From assembly GCA_010279815.1 (NCBI GenBank), contig QEOQ01000206.1:1277628-1341627 (forward strand): a DNA stretch of 64,000 bases. Direction: 5' to 3'. The stretch is from Brachionus plicatilis. Its lineage: Eukaryota; Rotifera; Eurotatoria; Ploima; Brachionidae. A program made the position numbers and the translations under genes. Below the pieces are notes generated by a model, which did not search any database, was not told where the DNA came from, and saw nothing but the letters and a program-made list of their open reading frames with translations. This document shows positions 12,153 through 25,812 of the stretch, piece after piece. How positions within the stretch are numbered: the stretch's first letter is position 1; every line of letters starts with the position of its first letter.

Positions 12153-15100
12153 TAAAAAAAAAATTTTACATATTTAACAAAATAGCTGGTTAACCTAAAT
12201 TTTTTGTGGTGAAAAAAAATTTAATAATTTTGTTTTATAGTTTATTTAAATAGTGTTTATAAAAATAAATATAAAAAAAAATTAAATATTATATTAATAA
12301 AATAATTAAATTAAAATCTATTTTATGGGAAACCAATTTCCAGCTAATTTTGGACGGCCTTTTTTAGGGATATTAACAAACTTGTCTGATTCTCATTTAA
12401 TATTTTTCCTGCATCATTCAATGAATTGACATTGTTTTTTCTTTTTCGTTTTATTTTTTGGATTTTTAAATCTCCTAAAATTCTGAAATTTTTTTATTAG
12501 GTAAAATAATTTTATTTTATATAATATTTAGTGACAGCTTTTTTTATAGATATTAAAAAAATTTTGCTAAGAAATTTTTTTTGTGTATAACAGTTTTGAA
12601 AATTTTTGAAAAATTTTTTTAAAACCCAAATGTGTAAAAATCAGTAAAATTTTCATACATATACTTACGATAACATACTTTAATATTTAAATACAATTTT
12701 CTCAGAATTGTCTTAATATAAATTCATAGAAAAAAATTAATATAAAAAAACATTAATAAAAAAAATATTCAAACTCGATGAATCTTAATATTTAAAATTG
12801 AAAATATCAAACATTTAAACATGATTATATAATAAATATTTTGATTATCAGTAAAGCAAAAAATTGGATTGTTGTAGATTCTATTAACAAAAGAATAATT
12901 TTTCAAGTTTTTTAAATGATAATTTTTCGAATAAAATAAAACAATAAAATAAAACTCAATTTTTCGTTTATTAATTTTTATCAAAAAAATAAAAATACTA
13001 TTAAAAAACAGATTCTGAGTTTGAATTTTTTAAGCCTCAATTTACTTAGAAACATGTTTATGAGCTTTTTTTAAATATTATTTAAAAGAAAATTGGCGAT
13101 GAGCATTTTCTTTTTATTTAAGCGATTTTAAAGCATTTAAAATTTACGCATGGTAAAGCCAATACAGCTGGGACTGTATTAAAATAGCAACAATCAAAAG
13201 TATTTTGTATTTAGAATAGCTTAGCTATGATCAGAACATCTTCAGCCATTTATATGATTTTAATCTCTTTTTCTAAAAAAAACTAAGACTAAATAAAAAA
13301 ATAAAGAACAATATGATACAAGCAAATTAAACTTTGATATTGATACCAAAATCAAAATTAAAGAGAAATAAATATTAAGTTTAAAAAAATTAAAATATAA
13401 CGTTGATTCAACCAAAATAAAGCTTTTTAGACGATTAATTTTTTTTAATTTAGCCTAATAGGCCGTCCTATATCCAAGTTACACCCCATGTGCATTTTTG
13501 GATTTTGGGTGGCATGTACGTTTTTCAGGTATCCAAATAATTAAATGTAATTCCTCTTTTTTTAATTTTAAATATTCGAAGCAACGGGTAAAACCTTGTT
13601 TTTCTAATGAGAGAAAAAGTTAACTTTTTTAATCTTATTCTTTTAGACACTTTCAAATAGAAATATTTACCATAATTCCTTTTTTTATTTTTAAGTATAA
13701 TATTATTAATTTTTTTATTTAATGACTTTTAACATTTATAATAAATTGGCTTTAAAACGAATTTGCTTTCGATGATCTTCGCGTAAAGCTGAATTGTTCC
13801 AGATTCTCTTGAAGCCACAAACTGAATTATTGTGTCTGATAGACACAAGTCAACTAATTTAAGAGTTTTTACATCTTATCTTTTTGGTCCAAAAGTGACA
13901 TTTTTGAATTTATCTCTTCTTCAAAATATCTCAACATTTTCTTTTCTAAGTTATTCAAAGATTTTTTAAAGAATCTGTAAAGAAACTACAAAAAATCTCT
14001 AAATACTTTTTGACTGGATAAACAAATTAAGCATAGTATAGAAAATTGTTTGTTATTATTATTATTATTGATTATATTCTTTGATTTTTATCTCCAGAAT
14101 ACCTCGATTTTTTCTTCAAAATTTTTCAAATTAAAGAGATTTTTTAAAGCATCTTTAAAGCAAATACAAAAAGTCTCAAAAAATTTTTGGACTGGGCGAA
14201 CTATCGAGTGGAGCAGTAATGGCTAGTTCCTTGAATTCATTTTAAGTAGTGACTGACAAAGAAGTGTTTGAAATGGTAGTTGAAAAAGTTTACAAAAGTC
14301 AAATTTTGGCTAAACGTTGAAAGACGCTTTTTGTTTTGAATGTGTAGCAGAATATTTATTACTACAACTAATAATAATCATTCAAAAATGTACAGAGAAA
14401 TTTTTTTAAATAAAAAATTAACATTTTAAAACTTTTGTATTTTTTGTATATTAAAGAGAAATAAATATCAAGTTTAAAAAAATTAAAATATAACTTTGAT
14501 TCAACCAAAATAAAGCTTAGCTATGATCAGAACATCTTCAGCCATTTATATGATTTTAATCTCTTTTTCTAAAAAAAACTAAGACTAAATAAAAAAATAA
14601 AAATTTAATTGTAATGAAAATTATTGTATAATTAAAAGAATCTTTTAAATTAAAAGGTTAATTAGTTAGTTTTTTAAATTTTGATCTAGAAAATAATACG
14701 TAAAAATCATCATCTATTGAAAAAATTAACAAATCTAAAATTCTAAAAATTTTTCGTTAAAATTAATATTTTTTAATGGAAAATATTTTTATAATTAGAT
14801 TTGTTATTTTAAAAAATTGAAATTTATCAAAATACAATATTGGTATAATTGAATGTTATATTTACATAAAATATTTTTTATTCAGTTTTTTTTTGTTTTA
14901 ATAATAATTGATAAAATTTGTGATCAATTTAAAAAAAAATTTTAACATATTTTCTTTTTTAGCTAAAGCAAAATGAAAACAAAAACTGCTTGAAAATGTT
15001 CAAAAATTAAATTGAAAAAAAAAACACTATATAGTTAATTTTATTTCTTCTCAAAATAACGCTTTATTATATTATTATCCAAACCAATATACCTTTCGAA

Positions 15101-15414
15101 AATAAAACAAAATAAACTGTTAAAATATCTAAAAGTTATGTAAAACGATAAATAAAAAACAAAAATTTTTTAAATTGCTTGTAAGGTAAGCTAAAGCAAA
15201 GAATGGACAAGACTGCAAATAGGACAACTAATATTCCTTTAAATGAGTAATAAAAGACCACGCGCTAGTTTTTTTTTTCAAAAAGAGAAATTAATAATGC
15301 ATTTTTGAAAGTTGAATTTTAATGTTAAATTTTGTTTTTAAAGATATAATTAAATTGCTTATTTTCTCAGTCTTTTAGTGGCAATCAAAACCTATTATTT
15401 GATCTATTTTTAAA
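12153..15414. other. Intergenic DNA with a rearranged two-part repeat
   Basis: No gene recognised. Block B, containing GATCAGAACATCTTCAGCC, occurs at 13213-13305 and 14517-14603. Block A, containing GATTCAACCAAAATAAAGCT, occurs at 13357-13427 and 14450-14519. All copies are on the plus strand, but the order is B-A at the first site and A-B at the second, so the two loci are related by rearrangement. Confidence 0.7.
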
Positions 15415-17223
15415 ATGAAATTTGGTATGAACACGCTGGCATCATCAAAAAATTCCGACCAACAACATTTAGAATTTGGTAACTTTTTTAATTTTTAGTC
15501 AAAACAAAAATAATTTAATTTATAAAAATTTTCAACGACCGTCAACTTAAACGACCCTAACCATGTAACCATCAACTTTAGAAAAAAAAAAAAAAGAAAT
15601 CTAGAATTTTTGAGATCTTTAGATCCTTATTAGAAACCTTTACATTATTTAAATAAAATAAACTTCACATGAAAAACTTTTATAAGATTATGTTCTTGTA
15701 TTGAAAATTATGAATATTTTTTACCTTAAAAATTAAAGCAAATGTTGTGGATTTACAATTGTCAAACGATTTTAAAGAGACAAATTCACCAAAAGAGAAT
15801 GATGAATTAGGCTTTCATCAGATAAATGAAAATTTGGCCCATCATATAAATCAAGTTCAGTTTTTTGCCACTCATTCTGATGCCAATAGCGACGAATTCA
15901 GTGGTATTTTTTATGAAAAAAACTTAGCAATTTTTAAGATTATTTAAAAGAAAATTTAATTTGCAATGAGCCAAATGGTGGCACAATAATCATAACTGGA
16001 AGCGATGTTCTTTCAAGCAATAATAGCAAGTCAACGCACAATTTTCTTGAAATAGATAATTCTGGTCTAAAACCACTGGGAGCTTGCGCTATTTGCGGTG
16101 ACAAGGGAAGTGGTTATCATTACAGTGTCTACAGTTGTGAAGGATGTAAAGGATTTTTTAAAAGAACAGTCCAAAAAGCCCTGGTCTATAAATGTCGCGA
16201 GTACCAAAATTGTATAATCAACAAACAAACTAGAAATCATTGTCAATTTTGTAGATTCCAAAAGTGTCTGATTTCGGGCATGAAAAGAGAGGCTGTGAGA
16301 GAAGACCGAAACACCCCATGTAAATAAGAACAGTTTTAATTTTCCTTAAAAAAGAATTAATTCAATTTTTTATTTAATTTTAATTTTTAATTTTAATTTT
16401 TAATTTTAATTTTTAATTTTAATTTTTAATTTTAATTTTCAATTTTAATTTAAAAGTAAGAGCAAATAAAAGAATGAAGATTTCACAAGATTTTGCACTG
16501 ATCCGAGACATTGCATACAGCCCTAATGGTGTACCCCATTGTGATGACACAATGGCCGTTTTGATTGAAGCCAAAGCTGATCTGATGCCAAAACCAGCTG
16601 GATTTGAGTACGACGGATCAGTTCCGCTGGACGTGGGAGCTTTGCTTGAGTATTGTTTGGAAGAAATTCGTCTGATTATTCAGTGGGCGTGCATGCTGCC
16701 TGGATTCAAGGATTATTCGGTGGATGATCGAAAAGCGATGCTTTATTCGTCGTTTATGGAGTTGAGTTTTTTGCGATTGGCATTTCGTTCGCAGTCATTT
16801 TTAGATTGTGTCAAAATAGCCGAGCACATTATTTTGAACAAAGACTCGGCTGCTGAGCTTGGCTGGGGTCAAGACCTGATCTGTGGCTCCATTGATTTTA
16901 TTGCTCAAATGCAAGACTTGTCAATGGACCTGAACGAATTTAGTGCTCTTTGTGCCATTGTGTTAACATTTGCCGACGCCAAAGGTCTTCAGGACAGAGC
17001 GTCAGTGATGACACTGCAGAATAGATTTCTGGATTCGTTTAGAAAGTACACAATATCAAGATATCCGCACGAGAGAAGAAGATATGGAAAATTGTTGCTT
17101 AAACTGCCCATACTCAGGATTCTAGCTACCAAAGCGTATGCAAATTATGTAAATGGCTCGCTTGATTGTGCTGATGGAGCCACCAGTCGGTTGAATATTC
17201 TTATCGAACAACTCGTTGTGTAG
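15415..17223 (+). CDS. Nuclear receptor, RXR-like DNA-binding domain with NR4A-like ligand-binding domain (copy 2)
   Basis: Paralogue of the receptor at 1887-4787. Four exons with the same phases: 15415-15478, 15739-15903, 15951-16319 and 16457-17223, about 454 aa. Exon 2 is 165 bp in both copies but encodes a diverged A/B segment; exon 4 is 767 bp in both. Intron 2 is only 47 bp here against 1.2 kb in copy 1. The zinc fingers ([15 protein letters not shown]) and ligand-binding domain differ from copy 1 by only about four substitutions from the shared [14 protein letters not shown] onward (R/K, L/F, V/L and the last residue). The similarity stops abruptly at the stop codon. It is intact and probably functional; exon 1 is the least certain part. 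Confidence 0.85.
16372..16450. repeat. ATTTTTAATTTTA tandem repeat in receptor copy 2 intron
   Basis: Several tandem copies of an 11-13 bp TTTTTAATTTTAA unit fill the last intron of copy 2. The homologous intron of copy 1 (3886-4020) has a shorter, more irregular version. The array therefore expanded after the duplication or conversion event. Confidence 0.8.
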
Positions 17224-18992
17224 AAATGTTTATTAGTTGACTTTTTCATTATTCAACTAGAGTTTTATGTATTCAGGAGCACCGTTCATGTATATACGTA
17301 CTTTGTCTTATTTAATTGAAAAAAATCTTAATTTTTGTTTTTAATTCAAGCCTTTGTTAAAAAAAGATTTTTTTTAAATTTTGTGATTGTTTATTTTACG
17401 GAAAGTTGTGTTTTTTTTTTGAAGAATAAAAATTAAACTTAAACTAAATTTTTATTTTTAAACTCTAAAATGACACTTAAAAATTTGTGAAAATATTCAC
17501 AGCTTATTAAATACTTGTGTTGTTGATATTGGGATTGTGAAATCGGGTCCAGTGTTTTTGAAGCATGAAAATCTTACAGAAGAAGAAAAATGTAAAAAAT
17601 ATTTCATTATTTTAAACAAAATCAAACATTTTTTAATTATTTTTCTTAAACTATCTAATTTTTACCGAGAAAATATTACCTCTATGTTGAAATTAATTAG
17701 TTTACGGTTATTTTTTTGTTGTAAATAATTATTTAATTGTCGAAATTAATTAGTTGTAAATAAACTGTTGAAATAATTACTTTTTGTTTAATTTATTTAT
17801 TTTATTCAGTGAATATTTAGTTTAAGTTGAAAATCATTAATCAAAATATGAAAAAAAATTAAAATAAAAAGAACAAAATTTATTTGATTTTTGCCTAACT
17901 AGACATGCTATTGTTTTTTTCTGGTTTTGGACCAACAGCTTTCTGAATTTACTCCAGTGGCATTGCTAAAAGCTTTTGGTTTAATGTTAAATAAATAATT
18001 TAAGAGCAGTAATAATTTTTGAAATGAAAACTACAAGTGCAACTACTACTCAACCAATTATTACTATTAAATTGTACTTTTTTAAAGCTGATTGAAATGA
18101 AATCAATTTAACAAATTTTTTATCGAATTCTAGTTTTTTGAATATTGAGATAATGTAATCGGGATTGATTAAACTTGAATATGATTTATCTAATAAAACC
18201 GATTTTTATTTTTTCAGCAAAAAGTAATTAATCTCAACAAAATGTAATTATTTTAACAAAAATTAATAAGTTAATTTTTTTTGTCCAAAAAAGAATTTTT
18301 ATTTTTTCAACAGAAAGTAATTAATCTCAACAGAAAGTAATTATTTTCGAAGAACAGGTAATTAACAGCCATTATTACATCATAGGAATGGAAAATTAAT
18401 TAAGAATTAGGAACCAAAATTCAGCTATTTATAATGCTTGAAAATAGAGGTAAAAAGCAGACTTGTTTATAAGTCAAAGTTTTAAGTTTAATTCAAAAAA
18501 ATTTAAGTCAAAAAGTGCTGAGCTATTTTTTATTCTAATTGCCCCGAATCCTTGTCTCAAATTGATTATTTATCATTCCTTAGATTAAGCAAAGAAAAAT
18601 AAAAATTATTAAAATTTTAAATTTCATCTAAATCAACTTTTCTTTTGAAAAATCCAAAAAGCTTAAATATTAATAATTTTTGCCATTAATTGTAATATAA
18701 CAGATTAAAATAAACTATGACTCAATTTCAAAATTTTATTTTACCCTTATTTGTTTATTAAACACAAAATTTTAAAAATTATTTAATAACTTATCACATC
18801 ATATTAAATCTTTTTTAGAATTTCCAATTTTTTAAATCGAGATAATAAGTTATTTTTGTTTTGGACTTGAGCTTGGTCTGAACTTGAAATTAATCTAACA
18901 ATAAAAGTTTTTAAAAATTTTATTTTTCGCAGAATCTAACTTATCAAATTATTTCTAAAAAACTCTCATGAAGTTTAAATAAAAATCATTCA
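17224..18992. other. Intergenic DNA, no gene recognised
   Basis: 3' flanks of receptor copy 2 and of the desaturase. An open frame at 17537-17728 has a plausible first half (KSGPVFLKHENLTEEEKC) but then becomes low-complexity, and I do not call it. A two-copy direct repeat containing AAGTAATTAATCTCAACA lies at about 18215-18350. Confidence 0.55.
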
Positions 18993-20084
18993 TTATTTGT
19001 CTTTTTTGGTTTCAATCATAGATTGTCTATCTGATGTTTGAGCCCATTCTCGAGAATATTTTGTTTGTCTCTTCACTCTTGCATATGGTCCCATTTCGCT
19101 GCAAGTTATAAAATCATACAAAACCTTTATCCAAGAATGGTGACAAGGCAAATTGTCGTAGAATTCGGGAGCCATTTTTTTCACTTCTGGTAGTCTGTAA
19201 CCTGGAATGTTGGGAAAGTCGTGATGTTCATTATGGTATCCCACATTAAATGTGATTAAATTGAGTGGTCCATAATAAGAGTAAGTTTCAAAGCCTTTAA
19301 CGAAAACATAGTGCTCGGCAATAAAGTGTCCAGCAACCGGATGCAAACCCAGACCCAACAGAGTGCCAAACCAAAGATAGACAAGAGATTTGATTCCAAA
19401 AAAATAGAAAATTGCACTATCAAAAACAATTTGAATAGTCCAGTTGAGAATCTCCAAGAATGAAATTTTCTTTGGCAACACAATCACAGGTCTTAAACAA
19501 TAAAACAATGGCTGCAAAACAATGAAAAAAAATTTTCCAACCAACGAAGAAAATAAAATTCCTTCGATTTTTGTTGGCAGATCAACATCTATTAGCTCAT
19601 CACCTTGGTATTTATGATGATCGAGATGATACTTTCGAAAAGTTATTGAAGCCGGAACACCAAGAGGCAAATTAGCAAAGAAGCCGATCAATCGATTGGC
19701 AAAAGGTCTGTGTGCACCAAATGCCAAGTTGTGAGCAATTTCATGCAAGCCAAGTGATAATGAATGATTCAGTGTTCCGCCAACAACATATGAAAGAAAT
19801 GCTATTTCCATCCATGACATGTCTCTCACTAAATATGACATGCACAATTGAACAAAAACCATGATGACTAATTGAGCTGCAATTCTAGGATCATGTCCCA
19901 TCAACTTTTTAATTTGTGGATATTTGGCTAAAAGTTATTTTTATTATTATTTATAATTTTTTAATTCTGGTTTTGAATAATTACCTAGAATTTGTTTTCT
20001 TCTTGAAGCATGTGGTTCATCGGTGGCTTCCCAGTAAAAATCGTTTTTGTTAGATTTAAATAAATCTAAGAATTCGGTTGCCAT
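18993..20084 (-). CDS. DEGS1: Sphingolipid delta(4)-desaturase (DEGS)
   Basis: ER membrane di-iron desaturase that converts dihydroceramide to ceramide by introducing the 4,5-trans double bond. Two exons, 19985-20084 and 18993-19927, with a 57-bp GT-AG intron; about 344 aa, near the usual 320-325. The three histidine boxes are present: HEIAHN, HLDHHK and HNEHHDFP. Hydrophobic membrane segments lie between them, and the N terminus (FYWEATDEPHASRRKQIL) matches the family's conserved start region. The C terminus (MGPYARVKR) is also characteristic. No damage seen. Confidence 0.96.
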
Positions 20085-20323
20085 TGTCTTTTGTTTCTTT
20101 AATTAAGTTTTTCAGCTGATATTTTCAAAATAAAATCTAAATAAAATTTTTATTATTCATTAATTTTTATTATCATAATATTCCGAATTCAAATTTATAA
20201 TTATCTTTTTTACTAAATGGTTCAATGCAAAATTTGTTGGAAAATTTATCAAATTGTAGAAGCTTCAAATACATAATTGAGTTTTTGGTAGCTAATATTT
20301 TAATATTTCTCACAAAAATGCTA

Positions 20324-20421
20324 AAATACATTTAAAAAACAAATTTAAATAAGCTATTAAATGGTAAGAAATTTTCTTTTTTGTTGTTAAAATCTCTCTT
20401 TTTTGACTAACACTTCATGGA
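20324..20421. repeat. Direct repeat, first copy, upstream of DEGS
   Basis: This 98-bp segment (ATACATTTAAAAAACAAATT to GACTAACACTTCATGGA) is nearly identical to 21644-21741 in the same orientation. It lies about 240 bp upstream of the DEGS start codon, so it could be promoter or 5' flank that was copied into the foldback element. Alternatively both are remnants of one repeat family. Confidence 0.85.
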
Positions 20422-21567
20422 GCAATATTATAATTTTTTTATAAATTTAAAATTTTTAAAAGAGTTTCATCGATTAAAAAACCTAAAGATTTCAAGAAAA
20501 AAAAAACCTTTAAAAACTACTTAAATTTAATGAATTTTTTATATTAAATAATTAAAGGATTAAGAAACAAAAAAAGTTTTCATATTTAATAATTAATTAT
20601 ATGTAAATGTATTTCATCGAGCATAGTATATATATGTATGTTTAAACATTTGAAAGGCTTTATCGAACACAAGAGGAAGAAATTTTTTTTCCATTTACTT
20701 TTTCATATTGATATTTAAACAGATGACTTTTTTTCATTTGTTAGAAATTAAAATTTATGATTTATAAAATCATTCGATTTTTAAAATTAATTTGGTTAAT
20801 TAAAAATTCTATATATGAAAATTTTTGTTAAGATCAATGTTTGTTTTTCTAAAGTGAACGAAATAAAATATATTACAGACTGTAAATCATTGTTTTCGTT
20901 TTTGAAAATGCTTCTAAATAAAAAATTCTATTTTATTGTGTTGATTCTCGAATTTAAAAGTTAGTCAAAAAATTCAGCAAAGAAAATTAATAATTTACTT
21001 TTTATATTTGATTGTAGAAGCTTTTTTATTTTTTTATTCTTTCAAATTAACAAAATAAAATCTGAATTTTTTTCTTTTGTTTCTTTTTATATTTAAAATA
21101 TTTTAAGCAAAATTTATGCAATCGGTTTTTAAACGACTGTAGATAGTTAACATATCTATAAGAATAACTAATAATTAAAACTATTAAACAAATAAGTAAA
21201 CTTTTAAATAATGGTTTTAATTTTTTTAAAACAAATAATTAAATTTTTCCTTATTTCGTTGCATTCTAAATTTCAAGATTTCTAAGCATTATAAAAAAAT
21301 AAAAATTTAGTTCAAAAAAATTTTCTGGATGTTATGTTCATTTATACCAAAATAAATGAAAAAAATTGCCATCGATGTCCAAAAACTTTAAAAGAGAAAT
21401 TAAAATTATCTTTTAGTCAATTAAACTTTGATCAAATTTAATTTAAATAAATAAAAAATTACCAAAAAAAATAAATCTAAAATCTTTCAAATTTTGAAAT
21501 AAAACTATTATTTATTAAAAATTAAAAATTAATCTAAAATCTTTTCAAATTTTGAAATAAAACTTTT

Positions 21568-21812
21568 AGGGACTTGAATGCCAGATTTTTGTGTTTAATG
21601 CCGAAATTGAATAAAAAAAATAAAAAAATGAAAAGCAATATTCAAATACATTTAAAAAACAAATTTAAATAAGCTATTAAATAGTAAGAAATTTTCTTTT
21701 TTGTTGTTAAAATCTCTCTTTTTTGACTAACACTTCATGGATTGCTTTTCATTTTTTTATTTTTTTTATTCAATTTCGGCATTAAACACAAAAATCTGGC
21801 ATTCAAGTCCCT
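21568..21812. mobile_element. Foldback element with perfect 72-bp inverted repeats and a captured insert
   Basis: Arms 21568-21639 and 21741-21812 are exact reverse complements, beginning AGGGACTTGAATGCCAG. The loop (21644-21741) is the second copy of the repeat found upstream of DEGS. Flanking 9-mers AAAACTTTT and AAAAATTTG match at 7 of 9 positions, which weakly fits a 9-bp target duplication. Perfect arms mean recent insertion. Confidence 0.85.
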
Positions 21813-22333
21813 AAAAATTTGTTTGACAGTATTTCACGATTTCTAGTTTTTGTTAAATGTATAAGAGACAATTTTTAAAACTATTCCCTATATAATTAAC
21901 TCATCAAATGTGTTGATTCATGTTTTAATGATGCAAAAGCTGGTAAATCCATCAGATGAAGAAAAAAGAAAAAGTTTCATCAAAAAAGGCGCTTTTTTGA
22001 TCACCGTAAGTTAAGTTGGATCAAAAAAGACTAAATTTTTATAAAATTAATAAAAAATTATGTCTAAGCTTAATATCAAGAATCTAAAACTAGAAGCATC
22101 AGAGTTGTTTTTAAGTCACAACTCTAAGTCTTGGGCTTAAATTTTAGTTACTTTGGCAAAAAATCCATGTTGTCGTGATAATGACTGATGAATGATCCTT
22201 TTGCTGTTCCAGGTAGTTATTGACTAGACTTTGACTTTGTGACTTTTAAACAACTATGAGAAGCATCAAATTTTACAATTGCTCCCAAGTTTTATCTAAA
22301 TTATGAATTTTGCTTGCAAACAAGCATTAAATT

Positions 22334-22489
22334 ATGAAAAAGCTCACGTGGTTTGTAGTAGACGATTCCGATTTCGAGTTCGATGAACGCATATTAAGCA
22401 AAAATCATTTTTTAAGTTTCAACGTTGATCAAAAGCCTAGTGTCCCTTTTTATAAAAGCCCGGTTAAAATTTCATTCATGTTCAATTAA
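22334..22489 (+). CDS. Small hypothetical ORF, 51 aa
   Basis: An ATG-started open frame, MKKLTWFVVDDSDFEFDER onward, with more balanced composition than its surroundings. It matches nothing I recognise. It might be one exon of a gene whose other exons I cannot see, a transposon relic, or chance. No signal peptide or clear motif. Confidence 0.2.
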   Translation: MKKLTWFVVDDSDFEFDERILSKNHFLSFNVDQKPSVPFYKSPVKISFMFN

Positions 22490-24269
22490 AATTCTAAAAA
22501 AATCAAATAATAAAGTTAAAATTGTTTAAAAAAAATTAATTGTAAAAAATCACAAATTAAATGTTTAAATTAAAATTATGTCCCACCTTCCATTCTCAGA
22601 AAATTTTGGGACATATTCAAAAGGGGACACAAATAAAAAATAAGTTTAATTTACAAAAAAAATTATGTTAAATTCAACATAAACTTTAGCTTATTAATTA
22701 TACATAACGAAATAAAAAAAAAATACAGAACGGTTTGAAAATTAATTTTTTGATTAAAAATAGTTTAAATATTCAGCTTGTTTAGACTTTTTTAAAGTTT
22801 CTAATATGCAAATTTTTAAACTGCCTTACATTTTTTCAATTTTACTGGAATCTATGCCCTCAAAAGGCTGTTGTTAACTTGACATTTATAATGACTATTT
22901 TTGTTTAATTTGTAATTATAATTCTTTTATACATCTTTTTAGGCTAATACATACACAAAAAAAATTTTCAACATATGTGACATATTAATGAAAAAATTTA
23001 ATACAAATGAGTCAAATAATGTTACATTTTTTACGTGTATTAAATAAAAGTGGGGACTATTATATGGGATTTAACCAAAATAAACTTAATAATAATTCTA
23101 TGAGGGAAATCTATTCTCTAAATTTTTGGGGATTAAAACGAAAGGGGACACAATTGTGAGATAACTGTATTTTTTAATATTGAAAATTGAAATGTAGAAA
23201 TCTTCAATGTTAATTTATCTTGATAATTAAAAATTTATATTTTGTTGACGAGAAATCGATCAATTTTATCGAAAAAACTCAATCGCTTAATTGATTATTT
23301 TTTTCTTAATAAAATTTGTGACAAATTTATAACATTAGATTGATTTGATAATTAAAGTAGTTAAACATGTTGGTGCAATCAGTTCTTAAATAATCAAAGG
23401 TCTATAAGCTAAATCAAAACTTCAAATTGAAAAAAAGTTTGTTCAAAAAATATTCAATTTATAAAAATTTCAAAAAAAAATACTGATCACTTGAATCAAA
23501 ATTTAAAATGCGTGATATTAATACATCAACCACATTTTATAGCTTGTCTTTCAATAAAGTCAATAAGAAATGAAACTTAAAGTAAATTTTCAAGATTTCA
23601 AGTGTTATTTCTTTTAAATAGCTTATTTAAGTCAATTTTTTAAAAATATACACTTACAAAAGTATCGAAAAATCTTACCAAATGTAAATTTGATTATTAA
23701 TTGATTTTTTTTACCATAATTTTTTATACACAATTAAACTATTATTAAAATGAAGCTTATCAAAATTAGTATTCTGAATTGTTTTTTTTTTTAAACAAAA
23801 ACTTCAATCTAAAAAAATTAAATAAATAAAAAAAAACTGTATCGTTATTTGTTTATTTTAATATAATTTTAAAAAGTAATATTTAATCAGCTTCTATTTT
23901 CTTCTGTGCGTCCTGCATCGAGCTATCAGAGTTTATTTCATAATTTTTATACAATTCTTTAAAAAAATTCTAACAAAACACGAAACAAACATTGGCTCGA
24001 CACAAAAACCTTTCTAGAAAAATGAACGCTGATAAATTTTTTAAATCAATAAGACTAAAATTTGAAAAAAAAAAAAATAAAACAAATAAACAGTAAGTTT
24101 TTCATAGAAAAAGAAAAAGAGAACCCAATCGAAGTACAACAAAATACAAGAAAGATTGATAATAGTTGAAGAAGAAGAAGAAGAAGAAGTAAATTGTATT
24201 TATAATGATATTTCGACGAAACAATGCCAATTTTTTCAAGCTGATCGAAAAACAAATTCCGAAATTCAT

Positions 24270-25812
<1,543 letters not shown>

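Larger units (their letters stand above)
20085..24269. other. Intergenic region between DEGS and Sec61 alpha
   Basis: About 4.2 kb without a confident gene. It contains the repeat pair 20324-20421 / 21644-21741, the foldback at 21568-21812, a small ORF at 22334-22489, GGGGACAC-containing sequence at about 22619 and 23141 that may be decayed transposon ends, and a (GAA)n run near 24165-24190 in the likely Sec61 3' UTR. Confidence 0.6.

Noticed and set aside
17537..17728. 63-codon frame
   Set aside because: Only the first ~20 residues look protein-like; the rest is low-complexity and no splice partner was found.
24055..24255. 66-codon minus-strand frame rich in Leu and Phe
   Set aside because: Created by a GAA microsatellite and A-rich 3' UTR of Sec61 alpha.
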